Assembly: GCF_001953955.1 (NCBI RefSeq) | Contig: NZ_CP019300.1 | Span: 558,001 to 622,000, forward strand | DNA from: Prevotella intermedia ATCC 25611 = DSM 20706 | GTDB taxonomy: Bacteria; Bacteroidota; Bacteroidia; Bacteroidales; Bacteroidaceae | Length of the DNA stretch: 64,000 bases | Direction: 5' to 3' | In this document: positions 54,421 through 62,994 of the stretch, piece by piece | Layout of the letters: the number at the start of each line of letters is the position of its first letter | Numbering within the stretch: the first letter of the stretch is position 1 | Position numbers and translations under genes: made by a program | The notes under the pieces: model-generated | What the model was told of the DNA's origin: nothing | Seen by the model: only the letters and a program-made list of their open reading frames with translations | Databases searched by the model: none

Positions 54421-54760
54421 TTAAAACGACTCCGAAATCGTTAAAATCTAAAGTCTCAACTTCGGAATTACGGGCACTTTTCTGCACTTCAAATTATTTA
54501 TTTGCAAATAACGCCATTATTTGCGTGCTACCATAAGTGCTTCGTTCATAGCTTCTTGCAAGCTTATAGGGTAGTGTTGTGCAATGAAACCATACCTTTT
54601 ATGTTGTAAAACGAACACTTTTATTCGCATATAGGCTATATTTTGCGCTCTATCATCATCTTTTTGCTCTGCAAAAGTGCCGTTTTTGCAATCCAAAAGT
54701 GCCGCTTTTGCACGGTAAAACCTATTGTTTTGCATTGCAAAAGCGGCTCTTTTACTTTTC
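54421..54760 (+). repeat. Dispersed element B, copy 3, with a 22-bp-unit core (copy 7)
   Basis: The left part (54421-54610) is almost identical to the B copy at 40.8 kb. It is followed by a core (54661-54755) of four perfect 22-bp units with words GTGCCGT, GTGCCGC, CCTATTG, GCGGCTC and spacers GCAATCC, GCACGGT, GCATTGC. It lies between tracrRNA and the orphan CRISPR-like repeat. No gene is seen in 54330-54986. Confidence 0.9.
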
Positions 54761-54867
54761 AACCCCTATTTTCTTGCCCTCTTTTTCTCTATTTTCCCCT
54801 TTCCGCTTGTGTTAAATTTATTACCCCATTTACTTGATTTTAGAACAATAAATTGGAAGTGCCGTTA

Positions 54868-54903
54868 GTTGTGATTGCTTTAAATCATTATCTTTACATA
54901 GGT
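54868..54903 (+). repeat. Orphan degenerate CRISPR repeat
   Basis: GTTGTGATT-GCTTTAAAT at 54868 onward matches the first half of the array repeat apart from one missing base and small changes. TTATCTTTACAT-GGT matches the second half, including the -7-like part (TATCTTTA). It is in crRNA orientation and lies about 540 bp beyond tracrRNA, over 6 kb from the array. No second copy is next to it. Confidence 0.75.
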
Positions 54904-54986
54904 GGGGCAAGATAAATACTGTCATAGTAACGTTTAGCAATTGGCATTTACAGTAAAAGACAGCGTAATTTTAACGACGATTGGGG

Positions 54987-56318
54987 CTATTCGTTTTTGA
55001 AATACATTATATAATAGATAGGCATATAGGTGATGCCATCGGCAACGCTTACTTCTTGTTCGTTTGAAAGGACATATGCACGGTGGATATTGTAATGCTT
55101 GTTGGAAACAAATTTATTCAAGGCACTATGTGTTTTGTAATCCTTTCCCGATTTAACTTCTATCGGTGTGATACTCAGATGTTCGACATCATCTATAAGA
55201 AAGTCTACTTCTCCGTTCTGCTTGTTGTCGTAGTAGTAAAGCGCGAAGCCGTGTGCCTTTAGCTCTTGTGCAACAACTGTTTCGTAAACAGAGCCGAGAT
55301 TGATACTTGGTACATCATCGAGCACTGCTTTTGGATTGTTGCGATAATAGATGGAAGTTAGTAAGCCAACATCGTTCATATATAGTTTCAGAAGATTCTT
55401 ACCGCTGTTTTGTATCAGAGGGAATGTAGGTGTGCTAATTGCTTTAACCTCTAAAGCAATGCCAGACGCAATCAGATATTCGAACTCTTCTGCGTAATTG
55501 GACATTCGCTTACCTGTTTTTCCCTCAATATCTTTAGCAATGATACGCTTCTTGGTTTTCTCTAAATTAGAAGGAATCATTTCGTAGATACGTTGAATGC
55601 TTAGCCGGCGGTTTGTCATCTGCTCGTATTTTGCAGCATCAATACCATAATTTTGATAAACGGCATCTTGCGAAGCACGGGTTGTCTGTATGTTATCTTC
55701 TTCAATGAATTTATTTACAGCGTCGGGAAGACCACCTGAGAGAAGATAATGCCTGAACAAACTCATTAGTTTGTTGTGGATAGCGGTGGGCATAGGTTTC
55801 CTTTTTGCAAAGTTGTCGTATAGTGTGTCAAGTATTATCTGTCCGACACCATTTGCAATGAGAAACTCTTCAAAATCCAGTGGGTACATGTGCTTGATGA
55901 GTATGCTGCCCAATGGCAGTGAACTTGTTTGTTTTAAGGCAATTCCTAAGCGCGAACCACTGGCAATATAGGTGAATCTGCCATCTTCACGGAGGAACTT
56001 CAAGAGTGTGAACAAGTGGTCGTATGCTTGTATTTCGTCAATAAACACCAGCGTGTTGTGTTTGTCTCCCATCTTATTGCCAAAGTTAATGCTTAGTGTA
56101 AGATAGAAATCGCGCACGGTACGAACGTCGGCAAACAAACGGTCGCCGAGTTTATCTTCCTCCATATTGATTTCAATATAATTGCTGAACTCCTTTTGTC
56201 CAACATAGCGAATGATATACGATTTACCTATCTGTCGTGCTCCATCTATCAGGAGTATCTTGTCATCAGACGATTGTAGATGGCTTTTTATAAACTTTTC
56301 TATCTTTCTATACAGCAT
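54987..56318 (-). CDS. AAA ATPase with C-terminal DUF4143 nuclease-like domain
   Basis: The 443-aa protein has an AAA_14-type P-loop D-G-A-R-Q-I-G-K-S-Y near residues 25-34 and Walker B L-V-F-I-D-E-I-Q-A near 90-98. The C-terminal DUF4143 domain has G-E-V-D-F-L-I-D and P-I-E-V-K-S-G-K near residues 371-396, a D-E-x-K-like pattern seen in restriction-type nuclease folds. These proteins are common in Bacteroidota in many copies; their role is unproven, with defence or mobile-element association proposed. The gene is isolated and has an unusual promoter with four phased direct repeats, the last touching its ATG. Confidence 0.85.
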   Translation of the reverse strand: MLYRKIEKFIKSHLQSSDDKILLIDGARQIGKSYIIRYVGQKEFSNYIEINMEEDKLGDRLFADVRTVRDFYLTLSINFGNKMGDKHNTLVFIDEIQAYDHLFTLLKFLREDGRFTYIASGSRLGIALKQTSSLPLGSILIKHMYPLDFEEFLIANGVGQIILDTLYDNFAKRKPMPTAIHNKLMSLFRHYLLSGGLPDAVNKFIEEDNIQTTRASQDAVYQNYGIDAAKYEQMTNRRLSIQRIYEMIPSNLEKTKKRIIAKDIEGKTGKRMSNYAEEFEYLIASGIALEVKAISTPTFPLIQNSGKNLLKLYMNDVGLLTSIYYRNNPKAVLDDVPSINLGSVYETVVAQELKAHGFALYYYDNKQNGEVDFLIDDVEHLSITPIEVKSGKDYKTHSALNKFVSNKHYNIHRAYVLSNEQEVSVADGITYMPIYYIMYFKNE

Positions 56319-56429
56319 AAATACACTTTTTCAATGTTTCTGTTGTGGCAAAAATACACTTTTCTTTTGAAATAAGCAAGCATAAATACACTTTTCCTGT
56401 AAAATTAGAGCTTTGAAAATACACTTTTC
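56319..56429 (-). promoter_or_regulatory. Promoter with four phased direct repeats of GAAAAGTGTATTT
   Basis: On the minus strand (A/G)AAAAGTGTATTT occurs at the complements of 56319-56331, 56352-56364, 56384-56396 and 56417-56429, at steps of 33, 32 and 33 bp (about three helical turns). TTG (complement of 56377-56379), 20 nt and TATTTTTG (complement of 56349-56356) form a promoter whose -7 element overlaps one repeat. The first repeat runs into the ATG of the ATPase gene. Confidence 0.75.
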
Positions 56430-56546
56430 TGTTGATGCTTTTGTTTCGATACTTTAAGATTAATCATTATTTCCAATAAATTTCAGTCGTGTTCACTATG
56501 GTATACTGTCAAAGAAAGATAGGGTATTATGTTGTATAAGCGCATA

Positions 56547-56579
56547 AAAAAACTCTGTGCAAAGCTGCACAGAGTTTTT
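56547..56579. terminator. Terminator of aspA
   Basis: AAAAACTCTGTGCA pairs perfectly with TGCACAGAGTTTTT. It has T-runs on both strands and lies 30 nt after the aspA stop. Confidence 0.9.
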
Positions 56580-56608
56580 AAAGTTTTATGTATGATAAGG
56601 TTTTCGCC

Positions 56609-58033
56609 TTACTTTACCTTTTCTTCTGAATCAAGCATGTGCTCTGGAGAAAGAATCTTGTCGAGTTGTTCCTTTGTGAGGACACCGTTCTTGAGTACGA
56701 GGTCGTAAACAGAACCGCCTGTTTCGAGTGCTTCCTTGGCAATCTTCGTGCTGTTCTTGTAGCCAATGTATGGGTTAAGAGCAGTTACGATACCGATAGA
56801 GTTCTTTACGGTAGCTGCGTTGTGCTCGCGGTTTACGGTGATGCCGTCGATGCACTTCTCGCGGAGAGTGTCGAAAGCTTCGCCCAACCATGTAATGTCT
56901 TCTACCAAGCACTGCATGATGATAGGCTCCATAACGTTCAACTGCAACTGTCCAGCTTCTGCTGCGAGTGTTACGGTTGTATCGTTACCTATCACCTTGA
57001 AGCAAGTCTGGTTGGTGATTTCTGGGATAACAGGGTTCACTTTACCTGGCATGATGCTTGAACCCGGTGCCATTGGAGGAAGATTAATTTCGTGGAGACC
57101 GCAACGTGGACCAGAAGCCATAAGACGAAGGTCGTTGCAAATCTTAGAGAGTTTGATAGCCAAACGCTTCATTGCGCCGCTATAATTCACGAGGTCGGTT
57201 GTATCAGGAGTTGCTGCAACGAGGTCTTCGCTTGCTCTGAATGGCATACCTGTGAACTCGCTGAGTTTCCTTGCGCAAACTTCAGGGAAGCCCGGTGCTG
57301 CGTTCAAGCCAGTACCGATTGCAGTACCACCCATATTGATTTCGAGGAACATTTCTGCACTCTTGTTCAAGTTGGCGATTTCAGCTTCGAGCAGGTTGGC
57401 GAATGCGTTGAATTCCTGACCGCTTGTCATAGGAACAGCGTCTTGAAGCTGTGTACGACCCATCTTGATGTCCTTCTTGAACTCTTCTGCTTTCTTGCGG
57501 AAAGAAGCAACAAGGTTAGCCAGTTTCTCCACCAATGTCTTGTTCATACGGATTAGAGCCAAGTGGATAGCCGATGGATATGCGTCGTTTGTAGACTGAC
57601 CGCAGTTGGCGTGGTCGTTAGGAGCGCAGTATTTGTGCTCGCCTTTCTGATGACCGAGTATTTCGCAAGCACGGTTAGCAATAACTTCGTTGGCGTTCAT
57701 ATTCACCGATGTACCTGCACCGCCCTGTACCATGTCGGTAACAAAGTCTTCGTGGAACTTACCGTCGATGATTTCGCGGCAAGCCTGTGCCATAGCGTCG
57801 CAGATTTCGTCGTTGATTTCGCCCAACTCGCGGTTTGTTTCAACAGCAGCCAACTTAACGTAAGCCATTGCGATAACGTAGTCTGGGTAGTCGCACATTC
57901 TCTTTCCAGAGATATGGTAGTTGTTCACTGCACGCTGTGTCTGCACACCGTAGTATGCGTTAGCTGGTACTTGAAGCTCGCCCAAGAGGTCGCTTTCAAT
58001 ACGGAATTCTTTGTTGTTTGTCTCGTTTGCCAT
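56609..58033 (-). CDS. aspA: Aspartate ammonia-lyase AspA
   Basis: Aspartase converts L-aspartate to fumarate and ammonia in the cytoplasm. The 474-aa protein has the fumarase/aspartase signature G-S-S-I-M-P-G-K-V-N-P near residues 321-331 and the upstream blocks S-T-N-D-A-Y-P-S and G-R-T-Q-L-Q-D. The N of N-D-A-Y-P-S and the C-terminal K/E-rich tail agree with aspartase over fumarase. It lies downstream of the porin, asparaginase and dicarboxylate transporter genes on the same strand but has its own -7 element (TACATTTG, complement of 58159-58166) and terminator. It would feed fumarate to fumarate reductase. Confidence 0.93.
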   Translation of the reverse strand: MANETNNKEFRIESDLLGELQVPANAYYGVQTQRAVNNYHISGKRMCDYPDYVIAMAYVKLAAVETNRELGEINDEICDAMAQACREIIDGKFHEDFVTDMVQGGAGTSVNMNANEVIANRACEILGHQKGEHKYCAPNDHANCGQSTNDAYPSAIHLALIRMNKTLVEKLANLVASFRKKAEEFKKDIKMGRTQLQDAVPMTSGQEFNAFANLLEAEIANLNKSAEMFLEINMGGTAIGTGLNAAPGFPEVCARKLSEFTGMPFRASEDLVAATPDTTDLVNYSGAMKRLAIKLSKICNDLRLMASGPRCGLHEINLPPMAPGSSIMPGKVNPVIPEITNQTCFKVIGNDTTVTLAAEAGQLQLNVMEPIIMQCLVEDITWLGEAFDTLREKCIDGITVNREHNAATVKNSIGIVTALNPYIGYKNSTKIAKEALETGGSVYDLVLKNGVLTKEQLDKILSPEHMLDSEEKVK

Positions 58034-58380
58034 ATTGTATGCAAATTTTATTAATTAGATATTGTGTTTAAGTTCGTTGTACTCTGTCTTTTTCACAGAT
58101 AGAATAGTGCTGGTAAGAAGTTGTCTACAGTTCAGTCTTCCATCTTTGCTTAACAATGCAAATGTAGCAAATTATTAGTTGGTGGGGGAAGTTTTAGTGC
58201 GAAACATTTTAAAGTTAGCAATATTTAACGAATGGTTTAAAAGACGCAAAACCACCATTCTGCACGCATTATCTTACGTCTGAGAAACTAATCGTTTCGT
58301 TTCAGGCAGAAAAAATCTCATTCAGGCTGAATAAGTGCTGTGGTACTTAGCTTTATGACAATATTTTACCCAGTGTCATA
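58034..58380. other. aspA leader region with an inverted repeat
   Basis: This gap holds the aspA -7 element TACATTTG (complement of 58159-58166) without a clear -33 partner. A perfect inverted repeat CTTTATGACA (58351-58360) with TGTCATAAAG (58374-58383) could be an operator or part of the porin terminator. A partly repetitive stretch GTTTCGTTTCAGGC...CATTCAGGCTGAAT lies near 58290-58331. No gene is seen. Confidence 0.45.
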
Positions 58381-58420
58381 AAGTAAAAATAGAGTATGCC
58401 GAAGCTGACATACTCTATTT
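58381..58420 (-). terminator. Terminator after the porin gene
   Basis: AAATAGAGTATG pairs with CATACTCTATTT; on the minus strand TTTTTACTT follows. It separates porin and aspA transcripts. Confidence 0.85.
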
Positions 58421-58433
58421 CCTATTTTAGATT

Positions 58434-59630
58434 TTAGTAGGCTTTGATTCTGTACATGAATCCAATCTCAATGCGATTCGTGTTGTAATCCTTCAATCCT
58501 GAAGCCTTGCTGTAGTCGTATTTGCGGCCAATGTATGCCAAGAAGACGCGGAAGTCCTGACTTTTTACAGGGTAGTACTCTATGCTGCCCATATAGGCGT
58601 AGCTCTTGCGATAGTCCTTCATCTGCTCTATCTTTGTTACACTTGCTGTTTCGTACATACCTTTCAGCATTAAGTTCCATTGGGGAGCAAACTGCCAGTT
58701 CATCTTTGTGATGAATGAGTTGTAGTGAACGTCGCTGAAATACGATTCTCCTGCATGTGCAGGTACTGCCGTTGCTTCGCTTGATGCAATCTTCAGACGG
58801 TCTAAACCGTCGAATGCACCCATATAGTCGAAGTACCATTGCATTTTCGGAAGATTCAGCTGCTGACCTAAAACCAACATGCGAGAGTATTTGTGTTCAG
58901 CCTGCGTCTGTATTCCCCAAGACCAACGTGTGAGCAACTTATTGTCGCAGAAGCTTCCGTTCCAGTTGGCAATGTAGGTGAGCGGATTTCTTGAAGCCTT
59001 TAATTGGCGAACTCCGTTCTTCTCCAACGATACGGGGTTGCTTCCATACTCTGTTGCAAATTTGTTGTTGTGGGCATCGCTTATCTCAAAGGCAAGCTCT
59101 TGTGTAGGTACTGGCTTGTAGCTGAGTACCACACCCGCCATGAAGTTGTCCATATTGTCTACCATGTCGGAGTATTGGTAGATGTACATTGGGTTTTCGT
59201 CGAACTCGAAACCGCCCCAAATCTGGCACATCTTACCTGCTTCAATCTTCAGTTTGTCGTTGAACTTGTATCCAACCATCATGATGTCGGTAGCCTTGGC
59301 GAAGTTGTCTTCGCTCTGTGCGCCGTTCGCCTTGTTCAAACGGTGGCGTAAACGGTAGTAAAGCTTGTCGGTCAGGTTACCTTTTATTTCGATGCGCAAC
59401 TGCTTGTTGGCAAATCTTGTGCCCCAGTCCTTGTTTGCATCTTGTGAAATCTGACCCGAAGCAGCGTAGTTGAAATAAACGTTAAACATGTCGTTGTGCT
59501 TCTTCAGCTTCGCAACTTCTTCAGAAAGCGACTTGAAATCGCCGTCTCCGGCACCATAGCTGTGGTTGTCTTGTGCCATTCCGCTTGTTGCAATTGCCAA
59601 CAATGCGCTTAAAAGTATCGTCTTTTTCAT
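58434..59630 (-). CDS. Outer-membrane porin, OprO/OprP-like
   Basis: The 398-aa protein has a signal peptide (cleaved near A-Q at about residue 19) and a short coiled region. The rest has the alternating aromatic pattern of a beta barrel, ending in F-M-Y-R-I-K-A-Y, though the last residue is Y in place of the usual F. Repeated blocks such as L-R-I-E-I-K-G-N-L and K-L-K-I-E-A-G-K-M fit the phosphate-selective porin O/P superfamily. It lies between asparaginase and aspA, so it may admit asparagine or dicarboxylates. This substrate is a guess from context. Confidence 0.75.
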   Translation of the reverse strand: MKKTILLSALLAIATSGMAQDNHSYGAGDGDFKSLSEEVAKLKKHNDMFNVYFNYAASGQISQDANKDWGTRFANKQLRIEIKGNLTDKLYYRLRHRLNKANGAQSEDNFAKATDIMMVGYKFNDKLKIEAGKMCQIWGGFEFDENPMYIYQYSDMVDNMDNFMAGVVLSYKPVPTQELAFEISDAHNNKFATEYGSNPVSLEKNGVRQLKASRNPLTYIANWNGSFCDNKLLTRWSWGIQTQAEHKYSRMLVLGQQLNLPKMQWYFDYMGAFDGLDRLKIASSEATAVPAHAGESYFSDVHYNSFITKMNWQFAPQWNLMLKGMYETASVTKIEQMKDYRKSYAYMGSIEYYPVKSQDFRVFLAYIGRKYDYSKASGLKDYNTNRIEIGFMYRIKAY

Positions 59631-59738
59631 AATTCTTTGTCTTTATGTTGTGAGTAGGAAAAGTGGTTTTCTCTCAATGTTTCCATCGTAAAGGGGCGAT
59701 GTTTCCTTCTCGCTCCTTTACGATTTTATGCACGGCGA

Positions 59739-60794
59739 TTAGTATTCAGCGAAGTATTGCTGAATCTTCTGCCAATCTTTCGTCTTTGTCAAGGCAAGCA
59801 TCAGAAGCACGCGAGCCTTTTGTGGGTTAAGGTTCAAAGATGCAATGAAGTGGTATTTCGCATCGTCTACCTCTCCGTTAAGGTTGGTAGGACCGAACGG
59901 AACACGGCTTGCACGTACAACATTGATACCGTTGCCGACAGCTTTCAAAGCAACATCGAACACATCTTTATAGAAGTTGCCGTCGCCCACACCTGCCAAA
60001 ACAATGCCGTCGTACTTGGCATCTACGAAAGCTTGCATCGGAAGTGGCGAACAGTTGGCGTAGCCGTAAACGATTCCCACCTTTGGAAGTGCGGTCAAGT
60101 TCTTTACATCGAACTCTGATTGAAGTCCTTGCTTTGCCATTGGCTTGTGCAAATAAACAGGCTTGCCATTGTAAACATAACCCATTTCGCCGTAAAGACC
60201 GCCTTTGAAAGTTGCGCAGTCTGTGGTATGGGTCTTCAATACCGATTTGGCTTCAAACAGTTCGTTGTTCATACAAACCATTACACCCTGTCCTTTTGAA
60301 GATGGGTCGGCTACGGCGCAGATACCATTGTAGAGGTTAGCGGGACCGTCTGCACTGATAGCGGTAGATGGGCGCATAGAGCCCACCAAAACAACGGGCT
60401 TGTCAGAGTGAACCGTCAACGAAAGGAAGTAAGCCGTTTCTTCCATTGTGTCGGTACCGTGAGTAACCAATACGCCGTCATAACCCTCTTCGTTCAACAG
60501 CTGATTGATGCGTTTTGCCAACTTCAACCACACTGCGTCGTTCATATCTTGGCTGCCGATGTTTACAATCTGTTCGCCCGAAACGTTTGCAACGTCCTTT
60601 ATCTGAGGCACGGCGTCTATCAAAGTCTGAACGCCAACTTGTCCTGCACCATACGCAGAGCTTGTTGCCGATGCAGAAACACCTGCGATTGTTCCGCCTG
60701 TTGCCAAAATACGAATCTTAGGTTTCTGTGCTAATACCACTGAAGACACCAACAGTGTCAATACCAATAGAACTGAAATCTTAAATCTTCTCAT
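59739..60794 (-). CDS. ansB: Periplasmic L-asparaginase (type II)
   Basis: Asparaginase II hydrolyses asparagine to aspartate and ammonia. The 351-aa protein has a signal peptide (hydrophobic residues about 6-21, A-Q-K). The catalytic blocks are both present: I-L-A-T-G-G-T-I-A-G near residues 29-38 with the nucleophilic threonine, and V-T-H-G-T-D-T-M-E-E near 109-118. The signal peptide places it in the periplasm, unlike cytoplasmic type I. Its product can be taken up by the dicarboxylate transporter encoded 59 nt upstream. A stem at about 59686-59727 lies after its stop. Confidence 0.92.
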   Translation of the reverse strand: MRRFKISVLLVLTLLVSSVVLAQKPKIRILATGGTIAGVSASATSSAYGAGQVGVQTLIDAVPQIKDVANVSGEQIVNIGSQDMNDAVWLKLAKRINQLLNEEGYDGVLVTHGTDTMEETAYFLSLTVHSDKPVVLVGSMRPSTAISADGPANLYNGICAVADPSSKGQGVMVCMNNELFEAKSVLKTHTTDCATFKGGLYGEMGYVYNGKPVYLHKPMAKQGLQSEFDVKNLTALPKVGIVYGYANCSPLPMQAFVDAKYDGIVLAGVGDGNFYKDVFDVALKAVGNGINVVRASRVPFGPTNLNGEVDDAKYHFIASLNLNPQKARVLLMLALTKTKDWQKIQQYFAEY

Positions 60795-60853
60795 AATAAA
60801 TTGAATTTTAATAAGTTGTTAATGTTTAGTTTTCTTTTTACCTTCATTATTCT

Positions 60854-62170
60854 TTAAAGGAACTGCACGATGATTGCAGCCACACCAATAGAAACGATGG
60901 TTGTAACAAAGCCAGGCAGCTGGAAGCTGTGATTGATTACATACTTGCCCACGCGTGTCGTTCCCGTGCGGTCGAAGTCGAGTGCTGCTACCTCAGTAGG
61001 GTAGTTTGGCAAGAAGAAATAGCCATTGCAAGCGGGGAACATTGCCACCAAGAACATAGGGTTGATGCCCAAGGCTACGCCCACAGGGTAGAGGGTAGTT
61101 ACGGTTGCGGCTTGAGAGAAAAGCATAATGCTCATGATGAACAATGCCACAGTGAACAAGAAAGGTGCCGTCGAAATCATACCCGACAGTGCATTGTTCA
61201 AGTATTCTTGGTTGCCCAGATAGAAAGTGCTTCCCATCCACGCAATACCGAAGATGGCTACAACGGCATTCACACCTGCTTTGAATATGTTTCCATTCAC
61301 TGCATCGCTTGCCTTTGCCTTGCCGACAAGGAGTATGACTGCAGCAATTGACATCATTACCATTTCGATTGTCTGGCTCATAGTAACGCCTTCAGGGCGC
61401 AGTTTGGGGAAGAAACCGAAGATGACCACCAAGATAACGCCTGCAAAGAATGCCCAAACAGAGTATTTTGCGTGTGGGTTAGGTTGTTCTTCTGCAATTT
61501 CAAGGTTGCGTTTGTCTTCTTCTGGGTTGATGATACCCTCTGCCACTCTGCGCTTGTATTCAGGGTCGTCTTCCAATTCCTTGCCTACGCGGTTCTGAAT
61601 AAAGGCTGCTACCAAGATAGCAATGAGCGATGCAGGAATACAGACTATCAGGATAGTGCCCAGCTCGATGCCTTTTGCACCGAGAATATCTTGACTGATT
61701 AAGGCTGCGGTAGCCGCACTGACGGGGCTTCCCGTTATTCCCAACGAGGCTGCAATAACGCTCAGACTCATCGGACGTTCGGGGCGTATCTTGTTAGCTT
61801 GTGCTATTTCGGAAATAATGGGCAGCAACGAATAAGACGTGTGTGCTGTTCCTGCAACGACGCAGAACAGCCAACAGGTCAGCGGACCGAAGTAAGTAAT
61901 CTGTTCGGGGTGCTTTCTCAAGAATTTGGCGGCTATTCCCACCAAGTACTCCAAGCCACCAGATGCCTGCAAAGCTGCAGCAGCCGTAATTACAGCAACA
62001 ATAATCATCATGACGTCGATTGGTACCGAGCCTGGTTTAAGTCCGAAACCAAAGACAAGGGCAAACACACCAATCATGCCATAAATACCTAATCCAATTC
62101 CTCCCACTCGTGCGCCGATAAATATCATAGCCAAAACCACGAGTAATTCTGCAAGTACTATAAGTTCCAT
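60854..62170 (-). CDS. Anaerobic C4-dicarboxylate transporter, DcuA/DcuB family
   Basis: The 438-aa protein has about 10-12 membrane segments and the Dcu family layout: an N-terminal E-L-L-V-V-L-A-M-I-F-I-G-A-R-x-G-G-I-G-L-G near residues 7-27 and N-Y-P-T-E-V-A-A near residue 385. Dcu carriers exchange external aspartate, fumarate or malate for internal succinate under anaerobic conditions. DcuA versus DcuB cannot be settled from sequence. It is the first gene of the leftward unit with asparaginase and the porin. A TATTTTTG -7 element (complement of 62207-62214) precedes it. Confidence 0.9.
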   Translation of the reverse strand: MELIVLAELLVVLAMIFIGARVGGIGLGIYGMIGVFALVFGFGLKPGSVPIDVMMIIVAVITAAAALQASGGLEYLVGIAAKFLRKHPEQITYFGPLTCWLFCVVAGTAHTSYSLLPIISEIAQANKIRPERPMSLSVIAASLGITGSPVSAATAALISQDILGAKGIELGTILIVCIPASLIAILVAAFIQNRVGKELEDDPEYKRRVAEGIINPEEDKRNLEIAEEQPNPHAKYSVWAFFAGVILVVIFGFFPKLRPEGVTMSQTIEMVMMSIAAVILLVGKAKASDAVNGNIFKAGVNAVVAIFGIAWMGSTFYLGNQEYLNNALSGMISTAPFLFTVALFIMSIMLFSQAATVTTLYPVGVALGINPMFLVAMFPACNGYFFLPNYPTEVAALDFDRTGTTRVGKYVINHSFQLPGFVTTIVSIGVAAIIVQFL

Positions 62171-62522
62171 TATACTGTTTTCGTTTGTTTTCGTATTGTA
62201 TTAATGCAAAAATAAGATTTTTATACTATGGTTGGTACTTTTATTGACAAAAACATTCTCTTTATTATTATCTTTTAACACATTTGTTTGAATATTGGTC
62301 AAAAATGTTACCAAGGTGTTATAAAAAACGTTGTATAGGTTATCAAAAGATATCAAAACATATAAAAACAAATCGTTTGTAAATTATAACTTATCTTCCG
62401 AGTGTGCAATACCAACTCTTTAATTTTATATAGATTATACCCTGAAAATGGAATAAATACAAAAATAATGACTAACTTTGCAACAGTAGTAACTCAATAA
62501 AACAATTTAAACACATTAAAGT
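62171..62522. other. Divergent promoter region between dcu and bcp
   Basis: The 352-bp gap is very AT-rich. It holds a TATTTTTG -7 element for the dicarboxylate transporter (complement of 62207-62214) and a TAACTTTG -7 element for bcp at 62473-62480, neither with a clear -33 partner. ATCAAAA(N)ATATCAAAACATAT near 62341-62363 is a short direct repeat that could bind a regulator. No gene is seen. Confidence 0.45.
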
Positions 62523-62984
62523 ATGAATATAGGCGACAAGGCTCCCGAACTGTTGGGAACCGACCAAGACGGAAAAGAAATTAAACTAAGCGACTATAAA
62601 GGCAAGAAGATTGTGCTTTACTTCTATCCAAAGGACTCTACGCCCGGTTGCACATCGCAGGCTTGCAGCCTTCGCGACAACTACGAGCTGATGCAGAAGC
62701 GTGGCTACGCCGTAATAGGTGTGAGTGTTCAGGACGAGAAATCGCACAAGAAGTTCATCGAGAAATACAATCTTCCTTTCCCATTGATAGCCGATGTAGA
62801 CAAGACACTGAACGAAACGTTTGGCGTTTATGGCGAAAAGAAAATGTGCGGCCGTACCTATATGGGCACTTATCGCACCACCTTTATTATAAACGAAGAG
62901 GGTGTGATAGAAGAAATCTTCACTCCAAAGGAAATCAAGGTGAAGGAACATGCCGAACAAATTTTGAAGTTAGGGGCGGAATAA
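62523..62984 (+). CDS. bcp: Thioredoxin-dependent thiol peroxidase (Bcp/PrxQ)
   Basis: This 153-aa peroxiredoxin reduces hydrogen peroxide and organic peroxides with electrons from thioredoxin. The active site D-S-T-P-G-C-T-S-Q-A-C near residues 38-48 has the peroxidatic cysteine and a second cysteine five residues later, the atypical 2-Cys (PrxQ) arrangement. A TAACTTTG -7 element lies at 62473-62480. The next gene starts 10 nt after its stop, so the two are probably co-transcribed. Confidence 0.95.
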   Translation: MNIGDKAPELLGTDQDGKEIKLSDYKGKKIVLYFYPKDSTPGCTSQACSLRDNYELMQKRGYAVIGVSVQDEKSHKKFIEKYNLPFPLIADVDKTLNETFGVYGEKKMCGRTYMGTYRTTFIINEEGVIEEIFTPKEIKVKEHAEQILKLGAE

Positions 62985-62994
62985 AGGCATAATT

